This document shows positions 22,586 to 34,931 of a stretch of 64,000 nucleotides of DNA, piece by piece. Numbering within the stretch: position 1 is the stretch's first letter; every line of letters starts with the position of its first letter. Position numbers and translations under genes: made by a program. The notes beneath the pieces were generated by a model. That model saw nothing but the letters and a program-made list of their open reading frames with translations, was not told where the DNA came from and did no database searches. Source of the DNA: Diphasiastrum complanatum (lineage: Eukaryota > Streptophyta > Lycopodiopsida > Lycopodiales > Lycopodiaceae). The stretch covers positions 30,535,785-30,599,784 of the forward strand of contig CM055097.1 of assembly GCA_029204225.1 (NCBI GenBank), given 5' to 3'.

Positions 22586-24245
22586 TGTATACACATTGTA
22601 TCTCGTGCAGTTTAAGTTAGTAGTCTTTGAATGAACGTTTACGTTGTTGAGGACAGATTGTCGGACTACATTTGGATTGTGAAGAGACATTTGTATGTTT
22701 CTCTGGCTTGGTTTATCTGATGCAACAGACCTCGCTTTTTTGACAAACTTTATTAGGTGCATAGACCGATAGATCAGTCTGGCCGATAAGTCAGATACGC
22801 TAATCAATAATGCAACATGTTCGATATGAGATTAGTCGACATCAATATCTTTTGCTTTTGTATGTTTGAACCCACATCCTAACTGGTGATACTAGTCGTC
22901 AATATTTCTAAATGTGCGTTGACAACCAGCTTTTAATCCAAGAACAATAAATGACTTAAAAACATCTAAAATCACAATAATAAGCAGTCTCTCTGGGGAA
23001 CGACAATCTTTTATACTACATATCCTTTCAATTAAGATAAGTATATCGCAACAAAACAAATGCACAATGCTAGAATTGAGGTCGCTCTCAAATCTCCACT
23101 AAAATAGAAAAGTTACTATTTTGGCTACCAATTAGCTTGGATAACATGTTAGAATCTTAGATTAGATGATTGAGAATCTTAGATCAAACACATGAATGAA
23201 TGCACTTACAACCAATTGCATATATGTTAGAGAGAACACCCACGAGCTTGCTAGTTTGATTAATTATAGTTACCAAATAAAAATAGAATGAATAGAAAAT
23301 CAAAGCCTTCTTAGATATCATGATGTGAAGGCTCTATTTATAGTTCATATAAAAACACGATCACATGTATGCACATCAATCAAGCACACAACACAATTTC
23401 TACACCAATCTAGAAGAGGGCCAACATGAGATAATAGTATTTATCCAAAAACTTTTCCAAACTTAAAAATGCACAAAGGAGCAAAGTACCTACTATTTAT
23501 ACATGAGATTGATGACTCTATCTCCTCTCTCTAGTTGTCATATACCTATAATAGTCACTATGTAGTCTAAAGTACCAAAAGTGGTCAATATGACCAAATT
23601 AGAAGATCTAAAGGACATTTGAAGGGTACTGAAGTTTGAAAGTTTTTCAAACTATCAAAATATAGCGAAATCTTAATATTTTAATCTACCACACATGTGT
23701 GAAAGGTCTATTCTAATTTTTTTACAACCTAGGCCTCAATTTGGCGCAAAATAGAAAGGTAGTTTTCTGAAATCTTTTCACAAAACCTTCCCAACAAGAT
23801 GTGAAAAAATTAGATCTAAAACATACTTAATGGATCTCTAAGATCTTGACCAAATTTGGATGCACATCTAGATTTAGCTACAAGATAAAAATCATCAATT
23901 TTGGCATGGTAGAATTGCATAAATCACTAAGATTTGATCATAAGCACAAAAATATAGTAAGGTTTTGTTCCTATGCATACAACAACAACAACCTATTGTT
24001 CTTCAGACGTGTGGATGCAAGATCAACAATAAAAATGACATTCTACACACTAGAAATCAAGATAACTTGAGAAATATGGACATAGAAACAAAAGAGATGA
24101 GTTCTCCACAAAGAAATAAAATGTCTGATTCTTCTTATTTACTGCATCAATTCGCAGTTCTTCCATTTCCTCTTGCATTCGAATCATCTTCCATTTCCTC
24201 TTGCATTCGAATCATCTGTAGGTCCTTCTATTTTAAATTCTACAA
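22586..24245. other. No recognised gene; possible LTR remnants
   Basis: AT-rich DNA without supported coding. At 23149 'tgttagaatcttag' follows 'cttggataaca'. That arrangement resembles a minus-strand copia LTR next to its PBS, but no partner was found. A CACACATGTGTG word at 23691 recalls the palindromes of the local copia LTR family. Confidence 0.3.
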
Positions 24246-25515
24246 CTACAGTTGCTCGTTCTTTTTCAATTCTTCCAGTTTTTGATCCTTCTTTGTTGAT
24301 GCCAGTATCAGCTCCGGAACCCTAGCAACAGTATCAGAAAGTGTGGCGATCAAATCTTGTTGAGTTTGCAGTTGAGTCTGTAATCGAGTCACCTCTTCCG
24401 CATACTGTTCTTTTTCCCTGAAATAATCTATTATACTTCCAATATTAGTGAACAAAGATTGTAAAGCTGGAAAAAACGTCCTTGATGCTAAGTCAGATAA
24501 GTCAAATTTCTGGACTTTTTCAGCAGATAACTTTGCTTTTGCACTTTTGTATTTTTCTATAATACGTTGTGGAGGTCGGTAGGCTTCTTCATATTCCAGA
24601 TTTTCAAAATCTTCCTCCGCAGTTTCCTTTCCCAATTTAGGGTTTTGCATTGCAGACACATGTTCATCTAGAATATGTATTCTAGCAGGGCTATTAATAG
24701 TATGGATATCTCTCATCACATCATTTTCATGTTGTTCCTACATCATATGTTCCATCAGTGGTTGGGAATCATCCATCTACATTGCGTTAGTTTCGGAATT
24801 ATGTTCTCCTTCTGCGCTAGGTGGGTTGCATTTGTCTCAGCAGCGTCTTCGAACATATGATCAACAATTTGAGTAATTGTTCTAGCCATAATGCCGGCCT
24901 CAAATTCATGCAACAGTTCCAAGTGAGAAGCCAGATGACTCAGTTGGACTCCCCACAATCTAAGATGCTGAGACATCTTCAACGCTTTCAGAAACATCTG
25001 ATAGGAGATCGTGGCAAAGTCCATCAGTTCTTCATCATGTGATTGCACAACTATCCAAGGTTTGAAGCCGATATGGTAGCGTTTCTATCTGTGCCAAACA
25101 CCATATCACACATTCACCTAACAAAACCTATGCATGCAAGGTTCTTAATATAGCTAACTTTATAACCCTTCGTTTCCAAGTAAATAGAGTCTTCTCCTTC
25201 TGACAAATCGAACCATTCGTCAAGAAGGGTAGTCCATTATCTTCTTTGCTTTCTTCGTTGAACCTTGCACTGGCAGTCCAAAACATTCCGCATAACCTTC
25301 TCTGGTGAGCTCGACAGTGCGATGGTGTACTAAAAAATAACAGACATTTCCTCTGATTTTTCCTCCTCCTACCATTTCGTCACAGATATCTGTCAGGTCA
25401 GCAGCAATGAGTTATCCTTATATTTGATTGTAGTAAGCTTGAACAACTCTGCTCCTACTCTCCACTCTTCATACGTAATTTCCGCCCTAGTTTTCCATAC
25501 TTTGTTAGATGCCAT
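24246..25515 (-). pseudogene. Unrecognised plant ORF with C-terminal coiled coil, disrupted
   Basis: From an ATG at 25515 (minus) a protein can be followed through three frames to 24246. It starts MASNKVWKTRAEITYEEWRV, then a segment with GGGKIRGNVCYFLVHHRTVE. Next comes LQTLDSCAITL / EELMDFATISYQMFLKALKM, then an acidic linker. It ends in a heptad-like stretch (YAEEVTRLQTQLQTQQDLIA) typical of a coiled coil. Total length would be about 420 residues. There are at least three frameshifts or stops (near 25395, 25270 and 24720). No enzyme, zinc-knuckle or membrane motif is visible. It may be an accessory ORF of an LTR retrotransposon or a captured host gene; neighbours do not decide it. Confidence 0.4.
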
Positions 25516-26190
25516 TTCTGTGTAAACCGAAGATGAGGAATCAAGAGGAAAGCGTTTTGCAAAAGAGAATCACAAAATCATGACGATAGCTTGCAAGATG
25601 CACTATAACACAATAGGAAAACAAGAAGGAAAAGTGACGGAAGTGACAGGTAAGAGAGGTCTAAATCGCTCTTAATTTAGGTGACGTCAGCTTAGGACAA
25701 CGAATATTCCTAGTATAATAACCATCCAGGGTATTAATAATAAGGGTACCACAACCGTCAATCTAAATAATTTGAAGGATCGAAATGAAAGTATTCAAAA
25801 AAAAAATGATCTTCAGGTCAAAAATTTAAAAGATTGATTTTATTCGAACATATCCGAACAAGGATTGGATCGAATTGGTTTTAACATTTTTCGATACTTC
25901 ATATTTGGTTCGTGAATAAATTCAAGAATCCTTAAAAAAAAAATGTGGTTCGCTCCTAAACTAGATGTCGACTTCTTTTTTCTTTTGTGTGAGAGAGAAA
26001 AAGAGAGAAAAGATGGGAGTGAGAATGAGATGGGGATGAATGTGAGTGAGAATATTAATAGTGTTTGGGGTTTTTAGTCCATTGATGGATGTTAGTTGTA
26101 TGTGTTTTGTGATCATAATCTTTTAGTATAAGTTTTAAGATGTTTTTTGTTTGTGATGTAGGCTCATGAAAATCATGTGCTAAAATAGAT
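25516..26190. other. No recognised gene
   Basis: AT-rich spacer with runs of A and a GA-rich stretch at 25985-26040. I see no coding or repeat structure that I can assign. Confidence 0.4.
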
Positions 26191-26312
26191 ACATTGCATT
26201 GAATTCATCAATAGATACATTTGCATTCATTAGATGTACATTAAATAGACCATACATTGCATTGAATTCATCAATAGATACATTTGCATTCAATAGATGT
26301 GCATTAAAATCC
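26191..26312. repeat. Imperfect 63-bp tandem duplication
   Basis: The unit starting 'acattgcattgaattcatca' occurs at 26191 and again at 26254 with a few substitutions. It abuts the truncated 5' end of the copia element. Confidence 0.85.
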
Positions 26313-29300
26313 AACAACACCTCTAGAGTACTCATGCTAAGGAATCAAGTACTCCAAAGCATGAAGTGAAATGGAGAAAGTGGACAAAAATATGTCCTAA
26401 GAATCAAACCTTTAAACAAATAATTGGGCTCAATTGGAGACAAAATACAAGATAAAGAACTAGTGCAAGTCATATTGAATGGACTTGGTGATGAGTTCAC
26501 CAATCTTGTTCAACCATTTGCCATCCAAGACCAACTTCCAACCATTGACAAGTTACATAATGGACTTGTGGCAGAGGAGAGTAGGATTCTACACCTCCAA
26601 GCTAGGATGGGGTCTATGTCACTACAAGGTGGTGATGAAAAAGCAAATTTCACATCCAAAGGCAAAAAGAAGTCCCAACCAATCAAGAAGCACCAAGGCG
26701 AGGAGGCCGAGGTCAAGGATGGTGGATCTACCTCCAAAAGGAAGAACAAGAACAAAGACAAGCTAACTTGTGTTCCTTTTGTGGAAAGAAATGACACTTT
26801 GCTTCTGAATGTTTTAAAAAGAAGAATACACAAGTGAATGAAGATCAAGGCAACCTTGCACAAGAGGAGGAGGAAGAGGATGGTTTCAACACATCCTTGA
26901 TGCTACGTAGCATCAAATCCAACATCAAGCAAAGAGACACGATGGATTGATAGTGGGGCTAGTTGCCACATGTCATTTAACAAGCATTTTTCTCTACTTT
27001 ACTTTCTTGTAATGATTCTAAGAAATCTATCTACATTGCTAGTGATCAAGAATGTAAATATATGGTATTGGATCTATTCCATTATGCTTAGGATCATTTA
27101 AGAGGATAGATCTAGATAATTTCTTGTATGTTCCAACCATTACTAAAAATTTGCTTAGTGTTGGACAATTGATGGATAGTGGACTAGATGTACATTTCAA
27201 GAATGGAGTGTGTTCCATCTTTGAAGGTGATAAGTGCATAGCTATTGGCATTAAGTAAGGAAGACTTTTTAAGTTGGATGTTAATGTGGCCATTGAAAAT
27301 TTGAACATGGCTAGGTAGGAGATGACACAAGTGGAGCCATGGCATAAAAGATTACGCCATCATAATCTTCAATCAATGGAATCTATGGCCTCCAAGGAGC
27401 TTGCTCTCGACCTCCCCAAATCTTTCTCAAGATGTGGCAAAGTTTGTGATTTTTGTGAACTTGCAAAGTCTCATAAGTACAAGAGATCCTTGTCAAGATC
27501 TACCTCTCCTTTAAATCTCATTCATTCTAATGTACACTCTTTTTCTCATGAAAGTAATGGAGGTGCTTTAATGTATGTGACTTTTATAGATGATTGTACT
27601 AGATATACTTGGATAGATCTATTGCCAAAGAAAAGTCTTGTATATGAAGCTTTTGTAAAGTTTAAATCTCTTATTGAGAATCAACTTAGTTCTAGCATCA
27701 AAGTTCTAAGATGTGATAATGGAGGAGAATATGTCTCCATAGGATGAGAGATTTTTGTGAGAGCAATGGCATTAAAAGAGAGTACACATGTTCCTACACC
27801 CCCCAACAAAATGGGGTGGCCGAGAGGAAAAATAGAAGCCTATGTGAGTGTGCAAAGTCTTTGAGGTTGGATGCATCTCTACCCAGGCCATAACATGTTC
27901 TAACTATTTATGTAATAGACTTCTAAGTAGTGCCATTGGTGCGATCTCACCATATCAAGTCTTGTATGGCAATAAGCCAAATGTAAAAGATTTGAAAGTA
28001 TTTGGATGTATTTGTTATGTCCACATTCCTTTGGAAACAAGAAAGAAAGAAGATGCAACTTCTTTCAAAGGAATTTTTGTTGGCTATAGTGAAAATAGCA
28101 AAGGTTATAGAATTTTTTATCCTATTTCAAAGAAAGTGAAAGCTAGTAAGGATGTTGTATTTGATGAATCTCAATGTTCCGAGATCTATTCAAGTGCATC
28201 TAATCCTCTACATGTTCAAGATCTTGCAAGACCCGAGGAGGTGTTCCATTAAGATGTGCTTTTGGATCAATCTCAAGAGCCAAAGGGGCTGAGGAGATCT
28301 ACAAGGAACAAGGCCGAGCCATCAAGGCTTACCTACCTTGAGAAGGGAAAGCAAAGGGAAGACTCAAATCCTACTACCTCTTTCTCCTTTCTAACCACAA
28401 TGCTTGAAGAGCCATCAAGTTTTGAAGATGCTAGTAAATCACATGCTTGGAGAGATGAAATGCAAGTAGAGTTTGATGCTTTAGTAGATAATCAAACTTG
28501 GGATCTTGTATACCTTCCACATGGGAAGAAGACACTTGCATGTAAGTGGATTTATAGATTAAAGTACAATCAAGATGGATCTATAAATAAGTACAAAGCT
28601 AGACTTGTTGCTAAAGTTTTTCTTCAAACTAAAGACATCAATTATGAAGAAACATTTGCACCTATAGCAAAGCCTGTAGCTATTAGATTGATCATTTGTA
28701 TTGCTACTATGTTCAAATGGGATCTCTTTCTAATGGATGTGACCAATGCATTTCTTAATGGCTACTTGGAGGAGGAGATATGCATGTTGCAACCCGAGGG
28801 CTTCATCAAGGATGGAGAGGAAGACAAGATTTGCCACTTGAAGAAGAGCCTATATGGCCTTAAGCAAGCACCTAGAGCTTGGTACTCTAGGTTGCACAAC
28901 TATCTCTACTCTCTTGGTTTTGTGATTAGTTCTTATGAATCTTGTTTGTACATCAAGTGTATTGATGGAAAGATCATTATATTGGTTCTTTATGTTGATG
29001 ATATCACATTGATAGGAAATGATGGTGAAGGCATAACAAAGTTTAAAGTTGCATTGTCTAGTGAATTCAAGATGGCAGATCTAGGACTTCTTAAGTTCAT
29101 ACTTGGAATAGAAGTTTCTAGAGGTAGTGATTTCACTTTTATAAGTCAATCAAAGTATGCTACTTCCATTCTTGAAAAGTTTGGCACAAAAGATTGTAAA
29201 GGGATTGACACCCCTATGGAACATGTTGTTAAAGTTTCTGATGATGTGATGAAGCATCCTTTGAGGACGTCACACTTTTTAGAAAGCTTATAGGCTCCTT

Positions 29301-29958
29301 AATCCATTTGACAATCACTAGACCATATTTGAGTTATTGTGTATGCAAGTTAAGTCAACACATGCAAGGTCCTTTGATACATCATTGGAAAAGTTCCAAA
29401 AGAGTACTTAGATATATCTCTTCTGCTAGATTTTTTTTCATTCTTTATTAAGGATCTAACTTGCACTTGAGGGCATAATCGAATTAGGATTTTGCAGGTG
29501 ACAAGATTGGTTAGGAAATCCATAAGTGCATTTGCTACTTTCATTTGTGGAGGAATGATATCTTGGCTTTCCAAAAAGAAAGAGACTATCTCACTTTCCT
29601 CTTGTGAAGCCGAGTACAAGGCCTTGAATTCAACAACAAAGAACTCCTTTGGCTAAGAAGACTTTTGGAGGAGATTCAAGTGATGAAGGCCAAGGAGATC
29701 CCTTGCATCTATTGTGATAATCAAGCATCTCAACAAATTGCTACAAATCCTATCTTTCATGCTAGAACAAAGCATATTGAGATAGCTCATCACTTTGTGA
29801 GGGAGAAGGTGCAATCCAAGGAGGTACAACTTCATCATGTGCCATCATCTGGGTGCATAATTGATATTTTAACCAAGCCTTTGCCTAAAGATCCATTTTT
29901 CAAATTAAGATTTTCTCTTGGAATTGTAGATAGTTGTACATTAAATTTGGCAAGTTAG
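26305..29958 (+). pseudogene. Ty1/copia polyprotein, 5'-truncated
   Basis: The element begins inside gag (at the position reading NTSRVL in its relatives). Gag reads DKELVQVILNGLGDEFTNLV, followed by a basic linker. A CCHC knuckle near 26775 is out of frame with gag and reads FCGKK, then a stop where G/H is expected, then HFASECF. Protease is near 26943 (WIDSGASCHMSF). Integrase runs 27322-27747 (HKRLRHHNLQS, IHSNVHSF, FIDDCTRYTWID, LRCDNGGEY). RT runs 28256-29293, a 345-codon open frame (ACKWIYRLKYNQDGSINKYK, LLFMDV-type core, SLYGLKQAPRAWYSRL, YVDDITLIGN). RNase H and C-terminus run to 29958 (SKHIEIAHHFV-like, LTKPLPKD). RT is intact over its length, but stops elsewhere disable the element. 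A 10-bp purine tract precedes its 3' LTR. Confidence 0.93.
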
Positions 29959-29968
29959 AATTGAGGAG

Positions 29969-30822
29969 TGTTGAAATTGTCACTGCTGACTTGGTTGATG
30001 TAATATGTTAACCTTGAGATCTAGGTTCATATTGAGATCTCACACATGTGGAGCCTATTCCCGCATGTGAAAGGAAGTAGAGAATGTACTTGTAGATAGT
30101 TAGATTCATTTTAGATAAATCTACACAAGTGTGAACTTGAATTTTGACTAGAATATAAGAAAAAAGTCATTTTGGTCAATTTCCTTGTAATTAGCTTGCA
30201 CTTCCATGTGAATGAGTAAATGCTCCCACATGTCAAGATGTTGTTCACATGTGTGGATCTGGATATACCTGATAAGATGTACATATTCTCCTAGATTCTA
30301 TTTTGTAGGGAAGATTCCTATTTTCTAGAAAGTAGTTGGATTCTAGCTAGTAGCATAAGTCAACTTTGTGATATGGGAATAACTTGCTCCCATTGGTGGA
30401 TCTAAGTGATGTGGCACTCCTCACACATGCCAGATCTGCTGAATCAGCATCCAGGTCGTGCTTGTACCTGATCTATAAGTAGATCCCCTTGATCAAGGAG
30501 AAGTTGATGAGACATTTCCATTCTATGCAATTTGCTTGAGATTGCCACATTAGAACTGTGATTTTATGCTTGGAATGCTATCATATGTTATTGTACTTTG
30601 CTCTTTGGTCACAGTCCGTACAGTGACTATTTTCCACACATGTGAGGCCTCCCTTGATATATTCTTGCGATTACATTCATTGATCTTGCTAAATAGTTAG
30701 TGATTTGCTTGTAGATCAAGATCTAGTCAATAGAACTTGATGGATCCTTTGATTTGGAAATCAATACCTTTTGTAGATTGATTAGCACAATCAATCATTG
30801 TCTTAAATTTAGAAAATTCACA
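29969..30822 (+). repeat. Copia LTR shared by two element copies
   Basis: Begins TGTTGAAATTGTCACTG right after the polypurine tract AATTGAGGAG and ends near AAAATTCACA (30822). Length is about 854 bp. It is homologous to the LTRs at 7937-8699 (reverse) and 41754-42421. Its CACACGTGTG palindromes have mostly become CACACATGTG (30039, 30639). It serves as the 3' LTR of the element before it and as the 5' LTR of the gag fragment after it. Confidence 0.85.
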
Positions 30823-30996
30823 CATATGTTGATCAAGTTTCTTTAAAATCCTACATACTAGTCGACTAATTACAAAGAGATATAGTATTATAAGGTTCCA
30901 AATCTTTGTGATTTCAGTTTTGCTTCATTTTGTTAAGAGGAGAGTGAGTGCTATTAGCTAAATCGATCCAAAAGGAAAGGAATAACCATTTGCATC

Positions 30997-31430
30997 ATGG
31001 CTATAAATAGTGGAATCATGTTGGAAATCAATTATAGGCTCAACTCGACAAATTATGCAACTTGGAAAGTAAGGATGGAGTCCTTATTAGAGTTGAATGA
31101 ATTAGAGTCCTTACTAGAGTCGAATGAAGTAGTGAAGCTTGTTTCAAGAGAGATTCCAAGTACTTCAAGAGCAACTGAGGCATGACAAAAAGGCCAAGAG
31201 AGGTTTCCACATCATCAAGATGAATGTTACCAATAAACTTCTTTGATGAGTTGATAAGTGCAATTATTTAAGTGATGCATGGAGTGCATTGAAGAAGGCC
31301 TATGAGACTAAGTTCACTTCTATGGTATGGACCCTAAGTAGGCAAATCTTTCAAAGTTGCCAAAAAGAAGGAGAAAATGCTCACACTTTTATCTTAAGAG
31401 TTAAGGCCCTCATGATGAAGCATACACACT
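30997..31430 (+). pseudogene. Copia gag fragment downstream of the shared LTR
   Basis: The frame starts at ATG 30997 and reads NYRLNSTNYATWKVRMESLL, the copia gag start seen also at 43085 (RLNSSNYSTWKLRMESLL). It then loses frame but continues to about 31430 (wording such as 'gtatggaccctaagtaggca' and 'atgatgaagcatac'). An 18-bp stretch giving 'LLELNELES / LLESNE' is duplicated. The expected PBS after 30822 is not recognisable. The rest of this copy is missing. Confidence 0.7.
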
Positions 31431-31921
31431 AAACAATAGAAAGTAGAACCACAGACCATCGTAGCCACCAAAAGAGAAAAACCGCATTAAACTATTAGAG
31501 AGACAAAAAGAGACAATAATCCCTAAATCCTAGTGAGCTAACAATAGCTCCATTCACACAATACTATAACACAACTGGTTACTTGTTGGTCCAAAGTACA
31601 ATATTCAAAGCTAAAATAATATAAATTAAGATAGCCTATTCAAAGTCATTATTGACTATCTAGCACTCCTTCTCAATGATCAATTTATAGTCCACTAGTT
31701 TTGATACTAAGCCAAAAATTATATCTACTACCTGGTCATCAGGTTTATAGAATAATAAATCTACTATTTATTCTACATTTTTTCTTTAACAAAATAATAA
31801 TGAATTTCAGTATTTTTATTCTAGCATGAAGCCTAGGATTCCTAGCTAAATGGAGGCAAATATGATCATCACATGAAATCAAAGTAGAATGTCAATAAAT
31901 AATCATCACCCATATAGCTTC

Positions 31922-32131
31922 CTATGTTGTGGAATTCAATACTTGATACTCAACTTCAGTTGAAGATAAAGCAATTGTGAGTTTCTTGCTGCTCCATGAT
32001 ATAGCTATAGTATACGCACTAAACATAAATCCTAGTATGGATTTTTTGTCATGATTCAACATTTTATACTTAATCAACACCAAAAACTCCAACCAAAATA
32101 GGTCCTTCATTCTTGCAAAACTATAGTTCAT
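31922..32131 (-). pseudogene. Copia RNase H fragment
   Basis: The minus-strand frame ends in AISWSSKKLTIALSSTEVEY, the highly conserved copia RNase H motif 'iSW.SkkQ.tvalSStEaEY'. The N-terminal part is weaker. The LTR at 32134 starts 3 bases beyond it, so that element probably inserted here. Confidence 0.75.
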
Positions 32132-32133
32132 TG

Positions 32134-33174
32134 TGTTGGAGTTTAATCTTACTCCTAATCATCCTAGCTGCCCTCCTTCCTTCTCTCAATTTTACTCTCT
32201 CAAATGAAACCTGCAGAAAATGAACTATTTTTCAACAGCGTGCATTTTTAGACTGATTGTCTCTACAATCTGCATTTTTGCTCGCAATTTTTGATAGGCA
32301 AAAAACTTGACACCCGACACTGTCGCTTTTATTTTTGCAACACTTGTGTTAATTCAGTTTTTCAGACACTTCTAGAAAATGCGACACTGCCTTGGAAAAA
32401 ATGCGAAAAACCCGACACTATAGATTTACACGGGATTTTACACAGGCGACAAATGCGAAAAACCCAACATTGCAGTTTACACGAGATTCTACACAGGTGA
32501 AAAACCCAACACTGTGTTTTTACACGAGATTCCACACAAGACAAAAATGCAAAAAATGTGACACTCTGCAGAAATACACAAGATTCCTCACATGCTGTCT
32601 ACGCCTTCACACTCCAATAACAACTGTTCTTATTAGTCAGTTAATCAGTTGTTAAGCAATCTTGTAAATGTAAGGCTAGAATAATGCAAGATCTTTCAGT
32701 TGCTATAAATGTAAATGATTATAGAGAGAGAGATATATATATATTCAGAATGTTAGCAATTGCTTTGAATATGTAAGTAGGATCACGTGCTTACCAGTGC
32801 AATTGTATTGTGGTCTGATCGTTGTTACTACAACTTTATTATGCAGATTCGCTACTTTTCTACATCTCTTTGCATTCTTGTTGAATGAAATTAACTCTCA
32901 CTCCTCTTATGCAAACATCAGTATAAAGAGAAATGTATGGTTGTCTCTGACGCCTAAATTACTTCTACACTCTCTTCATATTAGATTATCCCATAATTAA
33001 TTGTATTATATATATTCCAGTCCAAAGAAAGAAAGTGTAGTACAATATAATCCTTTCTCTTGAGAGAAAGTGATGTGCTTATTTGAGTGTGAGATTGAAC
33101 ATGTATTTTGTTGTTTATCTAATGATATGAAGATGTGGATGAATAGATAATTACACAGTAGTGTTTTTCTATCA
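32134..33174 (+). repeat. Candidate copia-type LTR (1.04 kb)
   Basis: Starts TGTTGGAGTTTAATC and ends TTTTTCTATCA, followed 2 bases later by a primer-binding-like site. It has the TG...CA form and contains a four-unit tandem repeat. No internal coding region or second LTR follows, so this is a fragment and the boundaries rest on the PBS and TG/CA ends only. Confidence 0.5.
32400..32600. repeat. ~50-bp degenerate tandem repeat, four units
   Basis: Units begin near 32400, 32452, 32497 and 32547. They share the pattern 'gcgaaaaacccgacac...tttacacgagattctacacag'. Divergence between units is roughly 15-30% by eye. They lie in the LTR, where such repeats often carry enhancer function. Confidence 0.8.
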
Positions 33175-33176
33175 AT

Positions 33177-33187
33177 TGTATCAAAGC
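33177..33187 (+). promoter_or_regulatory. Primer-binding-like site
   Basis: TGTATCAAAGC resembles TGGTATCAGAGC of initiator-tRNA-Met sites with two changes, and lies just after the LTR end. Confidence 0.45.
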
Positions 33188-33189
33188 AT

Positions 33190-34857
33190 GTAGGTGGTAG
33201 GGATAGGGGCAAAGCATTATGTGGATCATAATGAGATTTTTGGTAGCAATTTGAAATAAGCAAGTTGTTTAGATGAAATACCTCAAGTGGAGTCATTTTC
33301 TCAATTAGTTTGGTAGCTGCAAATGGTACCTTGCTGACAGAGGTCACTAGTGAGAGAATTAGAATCTCAACAGAAGTTCAAGAAGATCTTAGAAATTGCT
33401 ACCTTTTTTAGAGCAAGGATTCAGTATAGAAAGTCTTGAGCTGTAGGAGATGCTTTTTGCTACTACAAAAACATGGATCTGGGTGACTCAATAGGAAACA
33501 CTGCCTACAAACGATCATCCACGACCATTGAGAGAGCGTGGAGCCATTAGAGATTTACATCTGCCATAGTTTTTTTTCTATATATGGTCTCAAAAGAAGC
33601 ATAAATGAGGAAGAGGACCTCGTGGAGGTTATTTAAGTGTAGGTTCTAGGATGTGGGAGAAGCTATCATTGTCAAATTTTGATCTAGCAAGATCAATGGA
33701 CCAAGTTGTCTGAATCTCGACTGTTTAGTGCTCTTGTAAGGTAGAGCTTCATTGACCTTTGGTTTTTCGTAGCTGTAATTGATTTACTTTCATTTTTTGT
33801 TTGACATTGATATGATTATTGTTAGTTAGTTGGTACTTGGAGGTTGGAAGCTTTAATGTGCGTTAATTTTTTTGAATTGAATGTGATAGATTGGTTTCAT
33901 ATATTACATAAATGATTTTCTAAGGCCAACACTTGTATATTTTGTCCAATTTTTTTTTCTTCAAAATACTTTAAATGGTTTTACTTATGAAGCATTTAAA
34001 TTGATGTCCAACTTTGTTATTGTGCATGTCACGTGACCTATAAACATTAGATTCATAAAATTAGCTAGTTCATATGTTTTGAATCTAAAGACTCGACACA
34101 ATGTTTGTATATACCACTTGTCTAAAAAATCTTGACACAGATATGTAAAGACTCAAACAAATTTAAGTGCAGTCGCGATGAAGTTATAAGTATCTTTCTA
34201 TCAATATTATTATATTGTAAGTATTTTTTGTGATATGTTTTTTTATTTATGAAGTTTAATTGATGAATTTACTTTTTATTATCTTGTTGTGAAATCACGA
34301 ATATTGAAACATCAATGTGCTAAGGAAAGTTGATGATAGTTGTAGGGTACTATTTTTGAACAAATTTGGAAAAAAACTTATGGGATGTTAGTATCCTAAG
34401 TTAAAAAACACTCAAGGAATTGTACTGCTCCTTTGGAATGTTTTGTTTCTTAACATGACTATGTATATAAAAATGTCATAAAGCAAAGCAACTTTTTGTG
34501 TGAGCATACATATCTAAGAAACAAGGAGTTTAAAAAATGTTAATTATTTAGAGACGTAAATTTGATGCGACGTAAAAATAGTCTATATTAAAGTCTAGAA
34601 CTTCAAAGAATCCAATGTCACAAGCTTCGAGACTATAGAAAATTTTAGTGTTAGGTTTTTGTCCGCCTAAAATATAAGGTACTAAGTTAGGTTTTGAGTC
34701 TTATAGTTTTTTGAGAAGGTGTATTGAATGTGAGGCCTAACAGGTTTTATGTAAAAGGTTGGGAAAAATCTCCTCAAGCACTGGGTGTCTATAGCAGGCC
34801 AAATTGGAGGTGAATGCTTAGCGAGAAGAAGCCCTAGGATCAAACCAAAGGCTTCCT
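33190..34857. other. Upstream region of the mtACP gene, no gene seen
   Basis: AT-rich, no supported ORF or element. It holds the presumed promoter of the mtACP gene; a TATA-like 'aatataag' lies at 34671, about 260 bp before the ATG, but I cannot place the transcription start. Confidence 0.4.
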
Positions 34858-34930
34858 CTTCGAGAGAGAGAGAGAGAGAGAGAAGAGAGAGAAAAGGAAG
34901 GTAGAGGGAGACAGCGAGAGATAGAGGAGA
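34858..34930 (+). repeat. GA-rich 5' leader of the mtACP gene
   Basis: About 24 bp of perfect GA (34861-34884) followed by purine-rich DNA up to the start codon. GA tracts are common in plant 5' untranslated regions and core promoters. Confidence 0.8.
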
Positions 34931-34931
34931 G

